A DNA stretch of 64,000 nucleotides from Thalassoglobus sp. JC818 (GTDB lineage Bacteria > Planctomycetota > Planctomycetia > Planctomycetales > Planctomycetaceae), in the NCBI RefSeq assembly GCF_040717535.1, contig NZ_JBFEFI010000004.1, positions 372,001 through 436,000 of the forward strand. The letters are read 5' to 3'. Position 1 is the first letter of the stretch. Each line of letters opens with the position of its first letter. The position numbers were made by a program, and so were the translations under genes. The notes beneath the pieces were generated by a model. That model was given only the letters and a program-made list of their open reading frames with translations. It did not search any database and had not been told where the DNA came from. Shown in pieces: positions 17,884 to 27,176 of this stretch.

Positions 17884-18894
17884 ATGTCGAATCCGCACTA
17901 TCTCCACGGCAGCCGCATCCCGTTTCCGATGTACCTCACGCTGCTGAACGCGTTTCCCAAACTCAGCTCGACCGAAACTGATCGGCAGTGGCTTCGACGT
18001 ATTTCTCAGAACCGGATGTTTCATCGCCGGTATGAACAAGAACTCACCAAACATCGCTTCAATGTGGAAATCAGAAACGCTGTGCACATGCGATGGCTGA
18101 TGCTGGCCGGAGCGCAGAGAAAGGATCGTGCGGCGGGCCATCATCTGGTGAATGTGCGAACGCCCGGCAGTCAGAATGTGAAGCAGACAGTCGCCACTCG
18201 GTACCAACGAGAGCTTCTCGATAACAACGGAAACTTTCGCTTTGCCGATGAAGCTCTCGATCTAGTCGTCGCAGAATTCGATCCCAGCACGCCCAATAAC
18301 GGAAGCATTTTCTGGAACGGGATTGACGAGTGCAAACTCGCCAAGCTTGTCGATCAGTGGAATACTCAGATGGGAGCAGAGATCTACGGACAACTCGAAG
18401 CGACGACACTCGTGCGTTACCTGAATGGTCGATTCGAATGGGAACCGAACTTCGCCAACTACATCACTCGCGCATCCGCTGAGCTCGGCAAAGCGGCCCG
18501 GGGTCATGTCACCTCTGTCGTTCGTTGCGGCCTGCGGGATACTTCAGTCTTCACGACGACCGAATTGCCAGCGATGCTCGCAAGGATGAAGAATCAGCTG
18601 CGAGCGAGACAGGATCCGGAAGTCACGGACATCAGCATCGTCGTGATTGAGCCGAAGACGTTCGAAGAACGGCCAGTCAAAGTGTTCACGAACGATGAAA
18701 TCACGATGATCCCGATTATCAGCCGGGCGCAGGGCTCCCAATTCATCAACGGGCGGAGCGATTGTGTCGTCAAAGGGCGACTGGATCTCGACGTACGCGT
18801 CCGCGAACACTTCGCAGGACGACCAGACACCAAGCCCAGTACTGCGGCAATTAAAATCATGAAAGACTTCAAGAACATGCTGCACGGACCATAA
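17884..18894 (+). CDS. ADP-ribosyl-cyclase-like (CD38-fold) NADase/toxin candidate
   Basis: A 336-residue protein without signal peptide or membrane helix. The middle (about 138-232) reads like the ADP-ribosyl cyclase/CD38 fold: SIFWNG with Trp144, then QLEATTLVRYL with Glu172, then FANYITRASAELGKAARGHV with Tyr193 where CD38 has Trp, then TSVFTTTELPAML with Glu227. Order and spacing follow CD38's Trp125, Glu146, Trp189 and Glu226, allowing for its extra disulfide loops. Bacterial Tox-ARC domains of polymorphic toxins use the same FWxG and LExT signatures and consume NAD. The first 100 residues (basic, Arg/His-rich) and last 90 are unassigned. ATG 17884 gives a sensible N-terminus; the frame is open from 17815. 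Assigned by eye only. Confidence 0.6.
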   Translation: MSNPHYLHGSRIPFPMYLTLLNAFPKLSSTETDRQWLRRISQNRMFHRRYEQELTKHRFNVEIRNAVHMRWLMLAGAQRKDRAAGHHLVNVRTPGSQNVKQTVATRYQRELLDNNGNFRFADEALDLVVAEFDPSTPNNGSIFWNGIDECKLAKLVDQWNTQMGAEIYGQLEATTLVRYLNGRFEWEPNFANYITRASAELGKAARGHVTSVVRCGLRDTSVFTTTELPAMLARMKNQLRARQDPEVTDISIVVIEPKTFEERPVKVFTNDEITMIPIISRAQGSQFINGRSDCVVKGRLDLDVRVREHFAGRPDTKPSTAAIKIMKDFKNMLHGP

Positions 18895-19168
18895 CGGGAG
18901 TTGGCGTTTCAACGAGTGATCGTTCGATCGCATGACGCAATCGTGTATAGATGGGGATTGCGACTTCATCAACGATCACCCCACTCGATGAAACATTCAA
19001 AGCCTCAAAACGTGGTCCAACTCCCACTCTGGTCCATTGTCTGGAGCAGACGAATTGCCGGTTGCATAGTGAGTCAAACTTCCAGCGACGCTGCATCACT
19101 CCCTGACGACAGATTTGTTTTCATTTCGTTCGACGGTTCGTTTAGAATTGAGGACATGAGCACAGATT

Positions 19169-19795
19169 GTGAGAATCTGCAAACAAGTCGGGAGTGGGCA
19201 CGTGGCTGGCAAAACAATTCTCGTCCGTGAGGCATTTCGCCCTGTCTATCGTGAGCTCAACGAGTTGGGTAAGCGAGGCGACAAACGATTCAAGCGTCTC
19301 CCTCCTCAAAACACAATCGCTCCCGACAAAGTGAAGTATCCGCTGGTCCGAATCTTTCCCAACGGCGACGTGATCGGAATTCATCCACAACTCAAAAAGT
19401 ACCTCAATGACTGCAAAGTCACCGGGAAAAGAAGGAAAACTGGCCCGACGACTGTGGAGTCACACCACCTTCTCGAAGATCGTTTAATGAAGCACCTGGG
19501 AATCCACACGAACGAAGGACTCTGCGTGGCTTTAGAGCAGGTTGATCACAGTTACTATTCCGGCGAGCTACCAAGACACCTCCCACGCGGCGACTTCATG
19601 GCAGACATCGACGTTGTCTATGAAGCAAGCTGTGAAATGTACAAAGCAAGCGGACATCCGGAATGGATTCCGATCATTCGCCATTGGTTGAAGTCCAACC
19701 GAATCAAGATCCTGAACCACTACTCAACCACGGATGTTGCAGGAGCAACTGACAAGGACCGCAAACGAGTTCAACGATTCTTTAACAAGCTATAG
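19169..19795 (+). CDS. HNH-like nuclease domain protein, toxin candidate
   Basis: A protein of up to 208 residues with no export signal. The region TVESHHLLEDRLMKHLGI (about 94-111), then EGLCVALEQVDHSYY and LPRHLPRG, resembles the treble-clef HNH-type nuclease domains at the C-termini of RHS/polymorphic toxins: paired His, a V-x-L-x-x-x-x-H segment, then conserved basic residues. The N-terminal part (VREAFRPVYRELNEL) looks helical. The start is uncertain: GTG 19169 opens the frame and GTG 19201 is an alternative, and neither has a good Shine-Dalgarno. It follows the NADase-like gene on the same strand after 274 bases. A phage-type or restriction HNH enzyme is the alternative. Confidence 0.5.
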   Translation: MRICKQVGSGHVAGKTILVREAFRPVYRELNELGKRGDKRFKRLPPQNTIAPDKVKYPLVRIFPNGDVIGIHPQLKKYLNDCKVTGKRRKTGPTTVESHHLLEDRLMKHLGIHTNEGLCVALEQVDHSYYSGELPRHLPRGDFMADIDVVYEASCEMYKASGHPEWIPIIRHWLKSNRIKILNHYSTTDVAGATDKDRKRVQRFFNKL

Positions 19796-19901
19796 TCATC
19801 TATCAGCGAGTTGAGCTTCCCTAACACTTCAACTCCTGAACGAAGTTTCTCGCTACGACAAGTCATACTCTCGACTAACAACTACCCGAGTTTGAAGCAC
19901 A

Positions 19902-20954
19902 CTAAATCTGCGTCACTGTGTCGGGACGAATTCGTGAATTCTGAAGGAAAGCGGCGGCATTGTTGTATTCTTTCATCACAAGCCGCCCTTGATCCATTTC
20001 CTTCACGCCGACTTTCACGCTGGCGAACAAATCAACGCCGCACTCTCGAAGAAAACGTAGTGCGTTCAGAATCTGAATTTTATCAGGCTTGTAATGCCCG
20101 CTATTATTGTCGATGTATTTGAGCCGTCCCTGATTGACGATCAAGACACCTGCACAGATGACATCTTTACCTGCATTGAAGCTGGAATGATTGAAACGCT
20201 GCGCTGTTGGATCGAGAGTTGCGTCGAATCTGTTGTGGTCCACTGAAAAGAGATTCCCATACTGATCGATCGCATAAGCAAAGGGATGCCCTCCTGTGTC
20301 GTACTTCTTAGTCGGACTGCTGTAGAGGGTTCCGTCTTCGATCACAATCAATTTCGTGAGGCGCTCCTGTTTCTTCATGAAGTAAACTTCAAGAGGCTCG
20401 CCGCAGTTGGGAGCACAGGTCCGAACGAGATTCTCGAACTGCTGTGTCGTCAGCTGGTCAATCGTCAGAGCACCCAGTGAATCAAGATGATGATTGATGG
20501 TCGGCGACTGCATCTGCCTTCCCGAATTCATGATCATCGAAGCTGTTGATCCGGAAATCGCATGTTGCTTGCCTGAGTGAATATAAGTGATGCGCTCGTG
20601 CTGATAGTGACCGCCCATCGACTGGAGGCTGCCATTGTAAGCGTTGTCAGCTTTCCGTTTTTGGAAGATATCGTATTGCAGTCGAGCGAAAGCTTCGTTG
20701 GCGAGTTTTTTCACATGCTGTCGACGTGAAACTCTTCTTGAGGACATTGAATCCGATTTCGCAGCCAACCAGGCACGACAGGCACGAACTAACTGCACCA
20801 GCTGCGGAATCGTTCTGCCTCCCGTCTCCCACGCTTTCAGGCATGTATCGATTTGCGAAAGCTTTTTCCCTCGCCCTCGTTTGAAAATGTTAGAAGGAGT
20901 CGTCGCCGACAGAAAAGCTCTCAACGTTGTGACGGTGGGAGGAATCGCGGACAT
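19902..20954 (-). CDS. Effector-like protein with SGHYKP motif
   Basis: A 350-residue soluble protein of unrecognised family. Residues about 28-70 form a helical pattern, KLSQIDTCLKAW then LVQLVRACRAWLAAKSDS, that recalls an N-terminal module found in many bacterial effector-like proteins. Residues about 255-300 hold FNHSSFNAGKDVICAGVL, then GRLKYIDNNSGHYKP; this HSSFxAG plus SGHYKP combination is also seen in effector-like proteins. I cannot name a Pfam family or an activity. It converges on the nuclease candidate with a 106-base gap. With its two neighbours it suggests a toxin or effector island. Function is inference only. Confidence 0.55.
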   Translation of the reverse strand: MSAIPPTVTTLRAFLSATTPSNIFKRGRGKKLSQIDTCLKAWETGGRTIPQLVQLVRACRAWLAAKSDSMSSRRVSRRQHVKKLANEAFARLQYDIFQKRKADNAYNGSLQSMGGHYQHERITYIHSGKQHAISGSTASMIMNSGRQMQSPTINHHLDSLGALTIDQLTTQQFENLVRTCAPNCGEPLEVYFMKKQERLTKLIVIEDGTLYSSPTKKYDTGGHPFAYAIDQYGNLFSVDHNRFDATLDPTAQRFNHSSFNAGKDVICAGVLIVNQGRLKYIDNNSGHYKPDKIQILNALRFLRECGVDLFASVKVGVKEMDQGRLVMKEYNNAAAFLQNSRIRPDTVTQI

Positions 20955-21329
20955 GCAGGAGACCCTATTTCGGATGACACTATCGAGACCGAATGCTTAC
21001 AACAATTCGCCTTGAAACTCTAATCCATCTTTTCGCCGGCACAATCTGCAATCCCCTCTTGAACGGATCATTTCAGAAAGAATATTTCCGGATATTTTAT
21101 ACAGTTTCCCGACATTTCAGTTTGACTTTAAGCTGACCGGAACGGGTGCCTATGCTTGCTAGTCCAACACTCCCTTTGCACTTCTACTCCCGAGATACTG
21201 AAGACTCCGAAAGTCGACAAGTTACGGAACACGATGTTACTTCAGCAATCCACGACCAATTCGATTCCAGACATTGACCGAACGTCAGAAGACCACGGAA
21301 CTGACCTGACAGACAACAAACGTCTCTGG
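20955..21329. other. Intergenic region, no gene accepted
   Basis: 375 bases, AT-rich near 21070-21130 and suited to a promoter for the minus-strand effector-like gene. A 63-codon frame at 21156-21347 has no supporting signal and overlaps the UDG-like gene's 3' end. Confidence 0.4.
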
Positions 21330-22022
21330 TTACTCACCAAGTTGTGAGCCAACCAATTGAACAAGCGGTTCCAGTCTACCGTTCATTGAACGGGCTGCAA
21401 AATGATCGCAGAGCACGAACAGAGTTCGATCCGACCTGGCACATTCAAACCCGTCTTCGCGTGAGTACTTTTCGACAGGGAAGAGCTGCTTGAAGCTTGG
21501 CCAGTACTTTTTCCCGTAAGCAATCACAAGTCGCGGTTGGTGAGAGTTAAACAACGCTCGTAAAAATTTAATTCGTCCTGGCATGACCGCAGCATAATAG
21601 TCGTCTCGCGAGGAGAACTGTGGAATTAAATCATCGTAAGACCACTGCCGAATGTTTGGCTTGGGAATGGGCATAAGCTCTGCGAGCAATGTTTCACCGT
21701 GTGATCGGCCAAGTTGTTCTGCCTGGTAGCGCCGAGTCGCCTCGCGCGTTGGCGTCTCTCCCTTGAGACGCAACATGACCCGAGCCATCTTTCCCCATGT
21801 GGACTGAATCCGCGGCCTGTCGCCATGAAAGCGAGTGACCCCGAGTTTTTCGTGTGCCGCCTTACAATCCTCGACAGCTTGAAACTGCAACCGCGTTCTC
21901 AGATTCTCCTCACCTCCACCGCCCTCTTCCATTCCGATAAACCAGGATGAGGCGGAGAGTGAACCGTATCCGATGAAACCCAGAAGATGGTCCAGTTCCT
22001 TGTCGGTGAGCGGTGTCGTCAT
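21330..22022 (-). CDS. Uracil-DNA-glycosylase-fold protein (putative)
   Basis: A 230-residue protein. The N-terminal GFIGYGSLSASSWFIGMEEGGGG (written in two parts: GFIGYGSLSASS, then WFIGMEEGGGG) fits the first active-site region of UDG-like proteins, G-x-G-x-x-x-x-x-x-x-F-I-G-x-E-x-G. The late segment RLVIAYGKKYWPSFKQLF resembles the strand and helix that follow. The catalytic His/Asn of true UDGs cannot be pinned down, so it may be a divergent nucleic-acid-binding homologue. ATG 22022 is chosen; the frame runs on to 22181 without family character. It is divergent from the ABC pair. Repair or defence are both possible. Confidence 0.45.
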   Translation of the reverse strand: MTTPLTDKELDHLLGFIGYGSLSASSWFIGMEEGGGGEENLRTRLQFQAVEDCKAAHEKLGVTRFHGDRPRIQSTWGKMARVMLRLKGETPTREATRRYQAEQLGRSHGETLLAELMPIPKPNIRQWSYDDLIPQFSSRDDYYAAVMPGRIKFLRALFNSHQPRLVIAYGKKYWPSFKQLFPVEKYSREDGFECARSDRTLFVLCDHFAARSMNGRLEPLVQLVGSQLGE

Positions 22023-22459
22023 TCTTTTCCTTACCCTGAGATGAAGCGTCTCAAAGCACACACCCATCGCAGCAGTCTGCCTGTTCTGAAGACGGCATTG
22101 CGGGCCGAGCTTCGTTCGATGCACTTCAGTGTAACTGTCCTTGTGAGGAAAGTCACAGTTTTGAGATGCCCTGTGTTGCACTGATCAGTGTTTCAGTTCG
22201 CTCAAAGGAATTGCCCGATGGAGCCTGCCCTTGGACCGAAATGTCCGGAATTCAGCACTTGAAGGCTTTATTTTTGCACTCTGGAACATTCAGTGATCGC
22301 CCTCAATGTTTCCCCACGCGAGAACTCTGACCATTGAGTTCTCAACAGGCCCATCGTAGAGCAATCGAGAAGAAGAGATCCGAAGCGGCGTCCCAATACA
22401 AACACAGTGTTGTGGCACGTTTTTCGTTTTTTGTCGACTGCTATTAGAAAACTCTGACT
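22023..22459. other. Divergent intergenic region (UDG-like / ABC pair)
   Basis: 437 bases with no accepted gene. It contains short imperfect inverted repeats (for example TGAGA to TCTCA near 22040, and AACTGT to ACAGTT near 22132-22160). Promoters for both directions must lie here but were not resolved. Confidence 0.4.
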
Positions 22460-23224
22460 ATGAATTCTTCGCCAGTGCTGACGCATCCTCTAATCGTCGA
22501 GGGGGTCCGTAAAGACTTTCGCCTTCGTGAAACCATCGTCCCTGCCCTGAAGGGTGTCGAATTATTCGCATTGCCTGGCGAATTTATCGTCATCATGGGT
22601 GCATCGGGCTCAGGTAAGAGCACACTGCTTCACGCGATGGCAGGCCTGACGGACGTGGATGCCGGTCGAGTTGTGATCAACGGTCAGGACCTTTCCGAGT
22701 TGAATGATGTGCAACTGACAAAGTTCCGTGGCGAACAAATCGGACTGGTTTTTCAAGCATTCAACCTGCTGCCGAATCTCACTGCTGAAGACAATATTCG
22801 TCTTCCCGCTCCCTCGGGAAATGCAGTCAACGAGAGAATCGACGAACTGATGCAGCGGCTGAAGATTGCTTCGCGCCGATCTCACAAACCTGGAGCACTC
22901 TCTGGTGGAGAACAGCAACGTGTGGCAATCGCGAGAGCTCTCGTTTGCGACCCTGCCTTCTTGCTAGCGGACGAACCGACGGGCAGCCTTGACTATGATG
23001 CGGGCCAGCAAATCTGCCAGTTGTTGTACGAACTGTCTCGCGAGCAAGGACGAACCATCGTCGCAGTCACTCACGAACCCAACGTCGCGATGTGGGCGGA
23101 CCGGGTTGTGGTCATGCGAGACGGTGTTAACGTCGCTGAGTTCACACCCTGTGTCTCGCGGGATCCGCAAGAAGTCGCGAACCAATATCAGGGACTTCTG
23201 CGTCGTCCTATGGAGGCCGTCTAA
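22460..23224 (+). CDS. ABC transporter ATPase, MacB/LolD type
   Basis: A 254-residue ATPase with Walker A GASGSGKS (47-54), the Q-loop in [18 protein letters not shown], signature [15 protein letters not shown], Walker B FLLADEP and D-loop TGSLD. The [12 protein letters not shown] form is typical of the subfamily serving FtsX-like permeases (MacB, LolD, YbbA). Its TAA stop shares one base with the ATG of the next gene, so the two are coupled. No HlyD-type adaptor is in this operon. Likely roles are lipoprotein or lipid extraction, or peptide export. Confidence 0.95.
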   Translation: MNSSPVLTHPLIVEGVRKDFRLRETIVPALKGVELFALPGEFIVIMGASGSGKSTLLHAMAGLTDVDAGRVVINGQDLSELNDVQLTKFRGEQIGLVFQAFNLLPNLTAEDNIRLPAPSGNAVNERIDELMQRLKIASRRSHKPGALSGGEQQRVAIARALVCDPAFLLADEPTGSLDYDAGQQICQLLYELSREQGRTIVAVTHEPNVAMWADRVVVMRDGVNVAEFTPCVSRDPQEVANQYQGLLRRPMEAV

Positions 23225-26037
23225 TGGTGAAGGTGTTACGTCTCGCCTGGTCTTTTCTATGGGAATCACCTGTCCGCGTCGGCCTAACCGTGCTGGCAAC
23301 TGCAGCAGCAACGTGCCTGGTGATCTGGGTGGCGAGTGGATACGACGCCCTCGCGAAGACGTTCGACGACTACGCAAACCTCTCCATGGGACGGTACGAA
23401 CTGGCGATCGCCTCGATCGAGACAAGCGAAGATCGGTTCGTTCCGCCCGAAGTGCTGCAAGACTTGAGGAATGCACCCAGCGTATTAACTGCCGACCCGA
23501 TGTGGGCTATTAGAGTTAATATTCTTTCGCATCAATCGATCCTTCAACCACAGATGGTTCCAGGATCTGAAGCAGAAGGAGGACCTCCACAGGAATTTAA
23601 TGGTGGTCCTGCAGTCGGGCCACCGGGTATGCTGCCTGGAAGTTTGTTAATGATGACCGATGCACCCGAGCCTCCCTTTGACATGGTTGAAGGCGAGTGG
23701 TTACAGCAAGGGGAATCGACAGTTCCTCAGGCTGTTGTCCGCACAGAAACAGCCGAACGCATGGGTATCAACCTTGGCGACGATTTAGTCATCGACTGGG
23801 AAAACGACAGCCACGTGTTAAAGGTCATCGGAATTCTTGATGCCCCGAAACTTACAGGGGCTGGAGATTCCGCACTTCCCATTCTGGCACCGAGCAAGGG
23901 TGAAGTCTTCGTGAAGACTGCCGACGGAATCCTGCCCTTCTCCGACTCTCCGAAAATTAGCTTGATCGCGCTCTCTCTGAAAGACGGTGTCGACATTAAC
24001 GAGTTCCGGTTTGGATGGGCTCCGAAATTAGCCAGCTATTCGACACCGGTTCAATTCCAACAGGCTTTTGAAGTCGAGGAGGCACTGGACCAGAGTGCGG
24101 CAGCTTCGAATGTTCGTCTTCAATCTTTCGCAGCGACGGGCGTTGCAATGCTCGTCGCCATGCTCGTCGTTTTATGTACGCTCAGCATGGGAGTGACAGA
24201 GCGAATTCGGCATTACGCAATCTTGCGATCACTTTCTTTCACTCGCTTGCAAATTGGGCAGTTGATTGCGATTGAAGGCTTCTTTCTGGGAGGCCTCGGA
24301 TTTCTGACAGGCCTGGGATTGAGTTGGCTGATCTTGCTTATCGTAGGACAGGCGGCTGCGCAGATGCTCGATCATGGAACGCTACTGGGCAGGCACAGCA
24401 TCATTCTGGGAATGGTAGCGACTTCCGGTGGCGCGTTTATTGCTTCAATCATTCCCGCCTATCGCGCCACTCGAGTGAAGCCAATTGATGCCATGGCACC
24501 AGCGATTGAAAATTCTGGAGGAGAAAGTTTTTCGCGAACCGGATTTATGATCGGATTGGCACTGATTGCGGTGAATCCCGTGTTGACGTTTCTCGTCCCT
24601 CCGCCCTTCGAAGCTGGAATCCCACTGTTTCTGGGCATCGGATTTACCTGCATGGCGATCGGCTTCATTCTTATAGCGCCTGCAGTGGTCGCAACGGTCG
24701 ACCGGTGGGGAAGCCCCGTTTTAGCACGCTTGCTTCGCATCGACCCAAAGCTATTGACGTGTCAAATCACGAGTCACCTCTGGCGAACAGTTGGCGCAGC
24801 AATTTCTCTCGCGGTCGGTGTGGGGCTGTTTATCGGGATTCAGGTCTGGGGTTTTACAATGCTGGAGGGCTTCATCCCCGGTTTGTGGGCGCCTGATGCG
24901 CTCATTCAATTTGGCAGCGACGGCCTTCCGATGAACAAAGTTGATGCGGTCTCGGTGATTCCCGGAATCGATCGTCAACGTATTTATCCAATCGTTGTTG
25001 AACAACCTCGAATGCAGGAGGATCTCACCAACAGTGCCGAACGAGCCTCAGTGATTCGTCAGGATAACATCGTCATCGTCGGTATCGACGCATCTCGCGC
25101 TTTCTCCGGAGAGCATCCCTTCTTCCAATTCGACTGGGTCGCTGGGACACCGTCGGAAGCTGTGGAGAAAATGGCGTCCGGGCGTGCTTGCATCGTCCCC
25201 GACCACTTCCTTCGAGAAACCGGATTGAAGCTCGGCGACACATTCTCGATTGTCCCTCCCGAGAATGCCGATCAGGTCGTGACTTATGAAATCGCTGGAG
25301 CGGTTAAACTTCCGGGGTGGCATTGGCAGACAAAGCTGACCGGACTACGAACACGAACACACCGCGCAGCTGCGCTTGTGTTCGCGAATTATGACCGAGT
25401 CGCAGAAGACTTCAGCATCACCAATCCCTCGCACGCCTGGTTTGATTTTTCATCGAATGATGTCGACATCGAGAAAGTGCGAGAACAAGCTGCAGAAGTC
25501 TACCTGTCTGCTTCTCAGACCGCTGAAGAACATCCACAAGCAGCTGCGGAGTCAGACGTTCGCGTGATTCCCGTCGACCGAATCCGGGAAACGACGCGGG
25601 GAGCTGCTCGCAGATGGATCTGGGTCATCAGCCAAGTTCCTCTCATCGCATCACTCATTGCAAGCATCGGTGTGTTGAACGTTTTTCTTGCCTCAGTACG
25701 CGCCCGGCGTTGGGAGTTCGGAGTGTTGCGCGGCATCGGAATCACCAGTTCCACTGTAATTCGAACCGTCCTCGCAGAAGGAATTCTGATCGGCGTCGTG
25801 GCTTGTTTGCTGAGTGTGGGATTTGGAGTCATGAGCGGATGGTGCGGCTGCGGGATGGCACAGTACATGAGTTTCTTCGGCGGTATGCAACCCGATTTAA
25901 TGATCCCCTGGGATGCAATCTCGATTGGATTGATCGGATTGATATTACTGGCAACCCTCAGCGCACTCTGGCCAGCCTACTCGATTGGAAAAACCCGTCC
26001 TCTCGCTCTCTTACAAGCGAGTCGTAGCTCGTTCTAG
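23224..26037 (+). CDS. Large FtsX-like ABC permease (duplicated domain)
   Basis: A 937-residue permease that partners the preceding ATPase. An N-terminal helix (about 17-40) is followed by a large extracytoplasmic domain, three helices (about 300-430, with ERIRHYAILRSLSFTRLQI), then a second unit of central helices, a second extracytoplasmic domain and a final trio of helices with the related RRWEFGVLRGIGITSSTVI. This duplicated plan gives a complete permease in one chain, as in LolE-like or YbbP-type proteins of about 800 residues. The stop codon TAG lies within the dispersed palindrome at 26036-26050. Substrate is unknown. Confidence 0.92.
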   Translation: MVKVLRLAWSFLWESPVRVGLTVLATAAATCLVIWVASGYDALAKTFDDYANLSMGRYELAIASIETSEDRFVPPEVLQDLRNAPSVLTADPMWAIRVNILSHQSILQPQMVPGSEAEGGPPQEFNGGPAVGPPGMLPGSLLMMTDAPEPPFDMVEGEWLQQGESTVPQAVVRTETAERMGINLGDDLVIDWENDSHVLKVIGILDAPKLTGAGDSALPILAPSKGEVFVKTADGILPFSDSPKISLIALSLKDGVDINEFRFGWAPKLASYSTPVQFQQAFEVEEALDQSAAASNVRLQSFAATGVAMLVAMLVVLCTLSMGVTERIRHYAILRSLSFTRLQIGQLIAIEGFFLGGLGFLTGLGLSWLILLIVGQAAAQMLDHGTLLGRHSIILGMVATSGGAFIASIIPAYRATRVKPIDAMAPAIENSGGESFSRTGFMIGLALIAVNPVLTFLVPPPFEAGIPLFLGIGFTCMAIGFILIAPAVVATVDRWGSPVLARLLRIDPKLLTCQITSHLWRTVGAAISLAVGVGLFIGIQVWGFTMLEGFIPGLWAPDALIQFGSDGLPMNKVDAVSVIPGIDRQRIYPIVVEQPRMQEDLTNSAERASVIRQDNIVIVGIDASRAFSGEHPFFQFDWVAGTPSEAVEKMASGRACIVPDHFLRETGLKLGDTFSIVPPENADQVVTYEIAGAVKLPGWHWQTKLTGLRTRTHRAAALVFANYDRVAEDFSITNPSHAWFDFSSNDVDIEKVREQAAEVYLSASQTAEEHPQAAAESDVRVIPVDRIRETTRGAARRWIWVISQVPLIASLIASIGVLNVFLASVRARRWEFGVLRGIGITSSTVIRTVLAEGILIGVVACLLSVGFGVMSGWCGCGMAQYMSFFGGMQPDLMIPWDAISIGLIGLILLATLSALWPAYSIGKTRPLALLQASRSSF

Positions 26038-26050
26038 AGCAAGTTGCTCT
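26036..26050. repeat. Dispersed palindrome, copy 2 (overlaps stop codon)
   Basis: AGAGCAAGTTGCTCT preceded by GTTCT and followed by TT. The same string occurs in inverted orientation at 9500-9524. The TAG stop of the FtsX-like permease is read from inside it. The hairpin followed by TTT may act as a weak terminator. Confidence 0.75.
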
Positions 26051-26310
26051 TTCCCGTACACTCGCTTGCGATGTTTCACAAGTTAAGAGGCTGTGCTTGC
26101 TCGTGCCCCCAAAGTATACAAAATGCTCTAATATAACTTTGCAGCTGCGATCGAATGACCAAACCTCATAACCTGGCACCCGAGTGACAATCGAATGCAT
26201 ATCAATCCGCCACAGGAAGCAAGAGCTGCCGCGTCCAGAATTGTCGCTATCTCGAACACTGAGTGCCCACCGCGACGCGATCTTGTCAGCGTGAGTGGTC
26301 AATTGTGATG

Positions 26311-26790
26311 TCAGAAATCGATCTTGATGTCAGAAATTGGTGCCCCGTCAGGAAGATCTTTCACCTGTCGGTGCACTTGACCGTGAATGCTGATGTGGAC
26401 AGCGGCATCGGTCGTTTCGACATTGTCGATGTCATCGGCTCCGCCCAGGACGAGTAGCTGTTTGTGGCTGTAGACTTGTCCGGGTTCCAATGTCATTCCT
26501 TCATTTCGAAACTGAACAATCCGCGACGGAAAGAAGTGGTCGGTCACAAACTGTTTGTCTCGCAACAGCGACTGAAACGACTCGCCATCCACTGCCACAG
26601 AACGAATCGCCCCATCAATCATGTCGAGAAAATAGACCTCACCCGATTCACCTTGAGCAAACACATCGCCCATGGCCGTCAACAAGACCGGCCGCAGTGG
26701 CTCAGGCATCGCCCACTCCCACTCCGAGAGCAGTGTTTCCATGTCGACGCCTTTAGGGCTGATCGTCAAATCGTTCATCGTGATGGGCAT
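26311..26790 (-). CDS. Tdi1/DUF1851-type immunity-like protein
   Basis: A 159-residue soluble protein. The C-terminal half has DVFAQGESGEVYFLDMIDG, later PGQVYSHKQLLVLGGADDIDNVETTD, and HISIHGQVHRQVKDLP, which matches the DUF1851/Tdi1 C-terminal pattern: an E-V-Y-x-x-D strand, a P-P/V-L-G-G-x-x-x-x-x-N loop and G-Q-x-H-x-Q-V-K-x-L-P. Family members protect against type VI DNase effectors or occur near toxins. ATG 26790 is preferred (TGAGGA just upstream) over ATG 26778. No type VI genes are present. It lies 5-9 kb from the toxin-like genes on the other side of the ABC pair. Partner unknown. Confidence 0.65.
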   Translation of the reverse strand: MPITMNDLTISPKGVDMETLLSEWEWAMPEPLRPVLLTAMGDVFAQGESGEVYFLDMIDGAIRSVAVDGESFQSLLRDKQFVTDHFFPSRIVQFRNEGMTLEPGQVYSHKQLLVLGGADDIDNVETTDAAVHISIHGQVHRQVKDLPDGAPISDIKIDF

Positions 26791-27176
26791 GAATTCCTCA
26801 GAGCAAATTTGAAATACTGCTTCTTTAACCGACGACCGCAACAATCACGCAGCCCCCAGATGATCTGAACTTTATAGCACTTTGACCTTTCCAGCACCAA
26901 GTGGACATCAATTCGTGGAAGGATCAACTTCCGCACCCACTCTCACTTCCACGATGACCTCGTAGGGTTCACTTCAAGAATGAACCGAAAATGCTCTATT
27001 GAAAACACTTTGAAATGTTAGATGCCTATGCACCACAACCTCATAATGAGCGGGTTGTCAGGAAAGAATCTGTTGTTGTTGGAAGTGGCAAAGTCGTTGC
27101 TGTGGATTGGGCTCACCACAGAAATGGCAACCTTATTGCCACCTGGCAGGAGGTGTGCTGTCCTCACAAAGTCATC
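26791..27176. other. Intergenic region, no gene seen
   Basis: 386 bases between two minus-strand genes. A plus-strand frame at 27015-27230 overlaps the next gene and lacks family resemblance. AT-rich sequence near 26980-27020 could contain a promoter. Confidence 0.4.

Noticed and set aside
18901-19230. 109-codon frame between the NADase and nuclease candidates
   Set aside because: Overlaps the nuclease frame and has no recognisable content; not a frameshifted part of either neighbour.
26311-26790. Evidence for a type VI secretion locus
   Set aside because: Only an immunity-like protein is present; no Tss, VgrG or PAAR gene.
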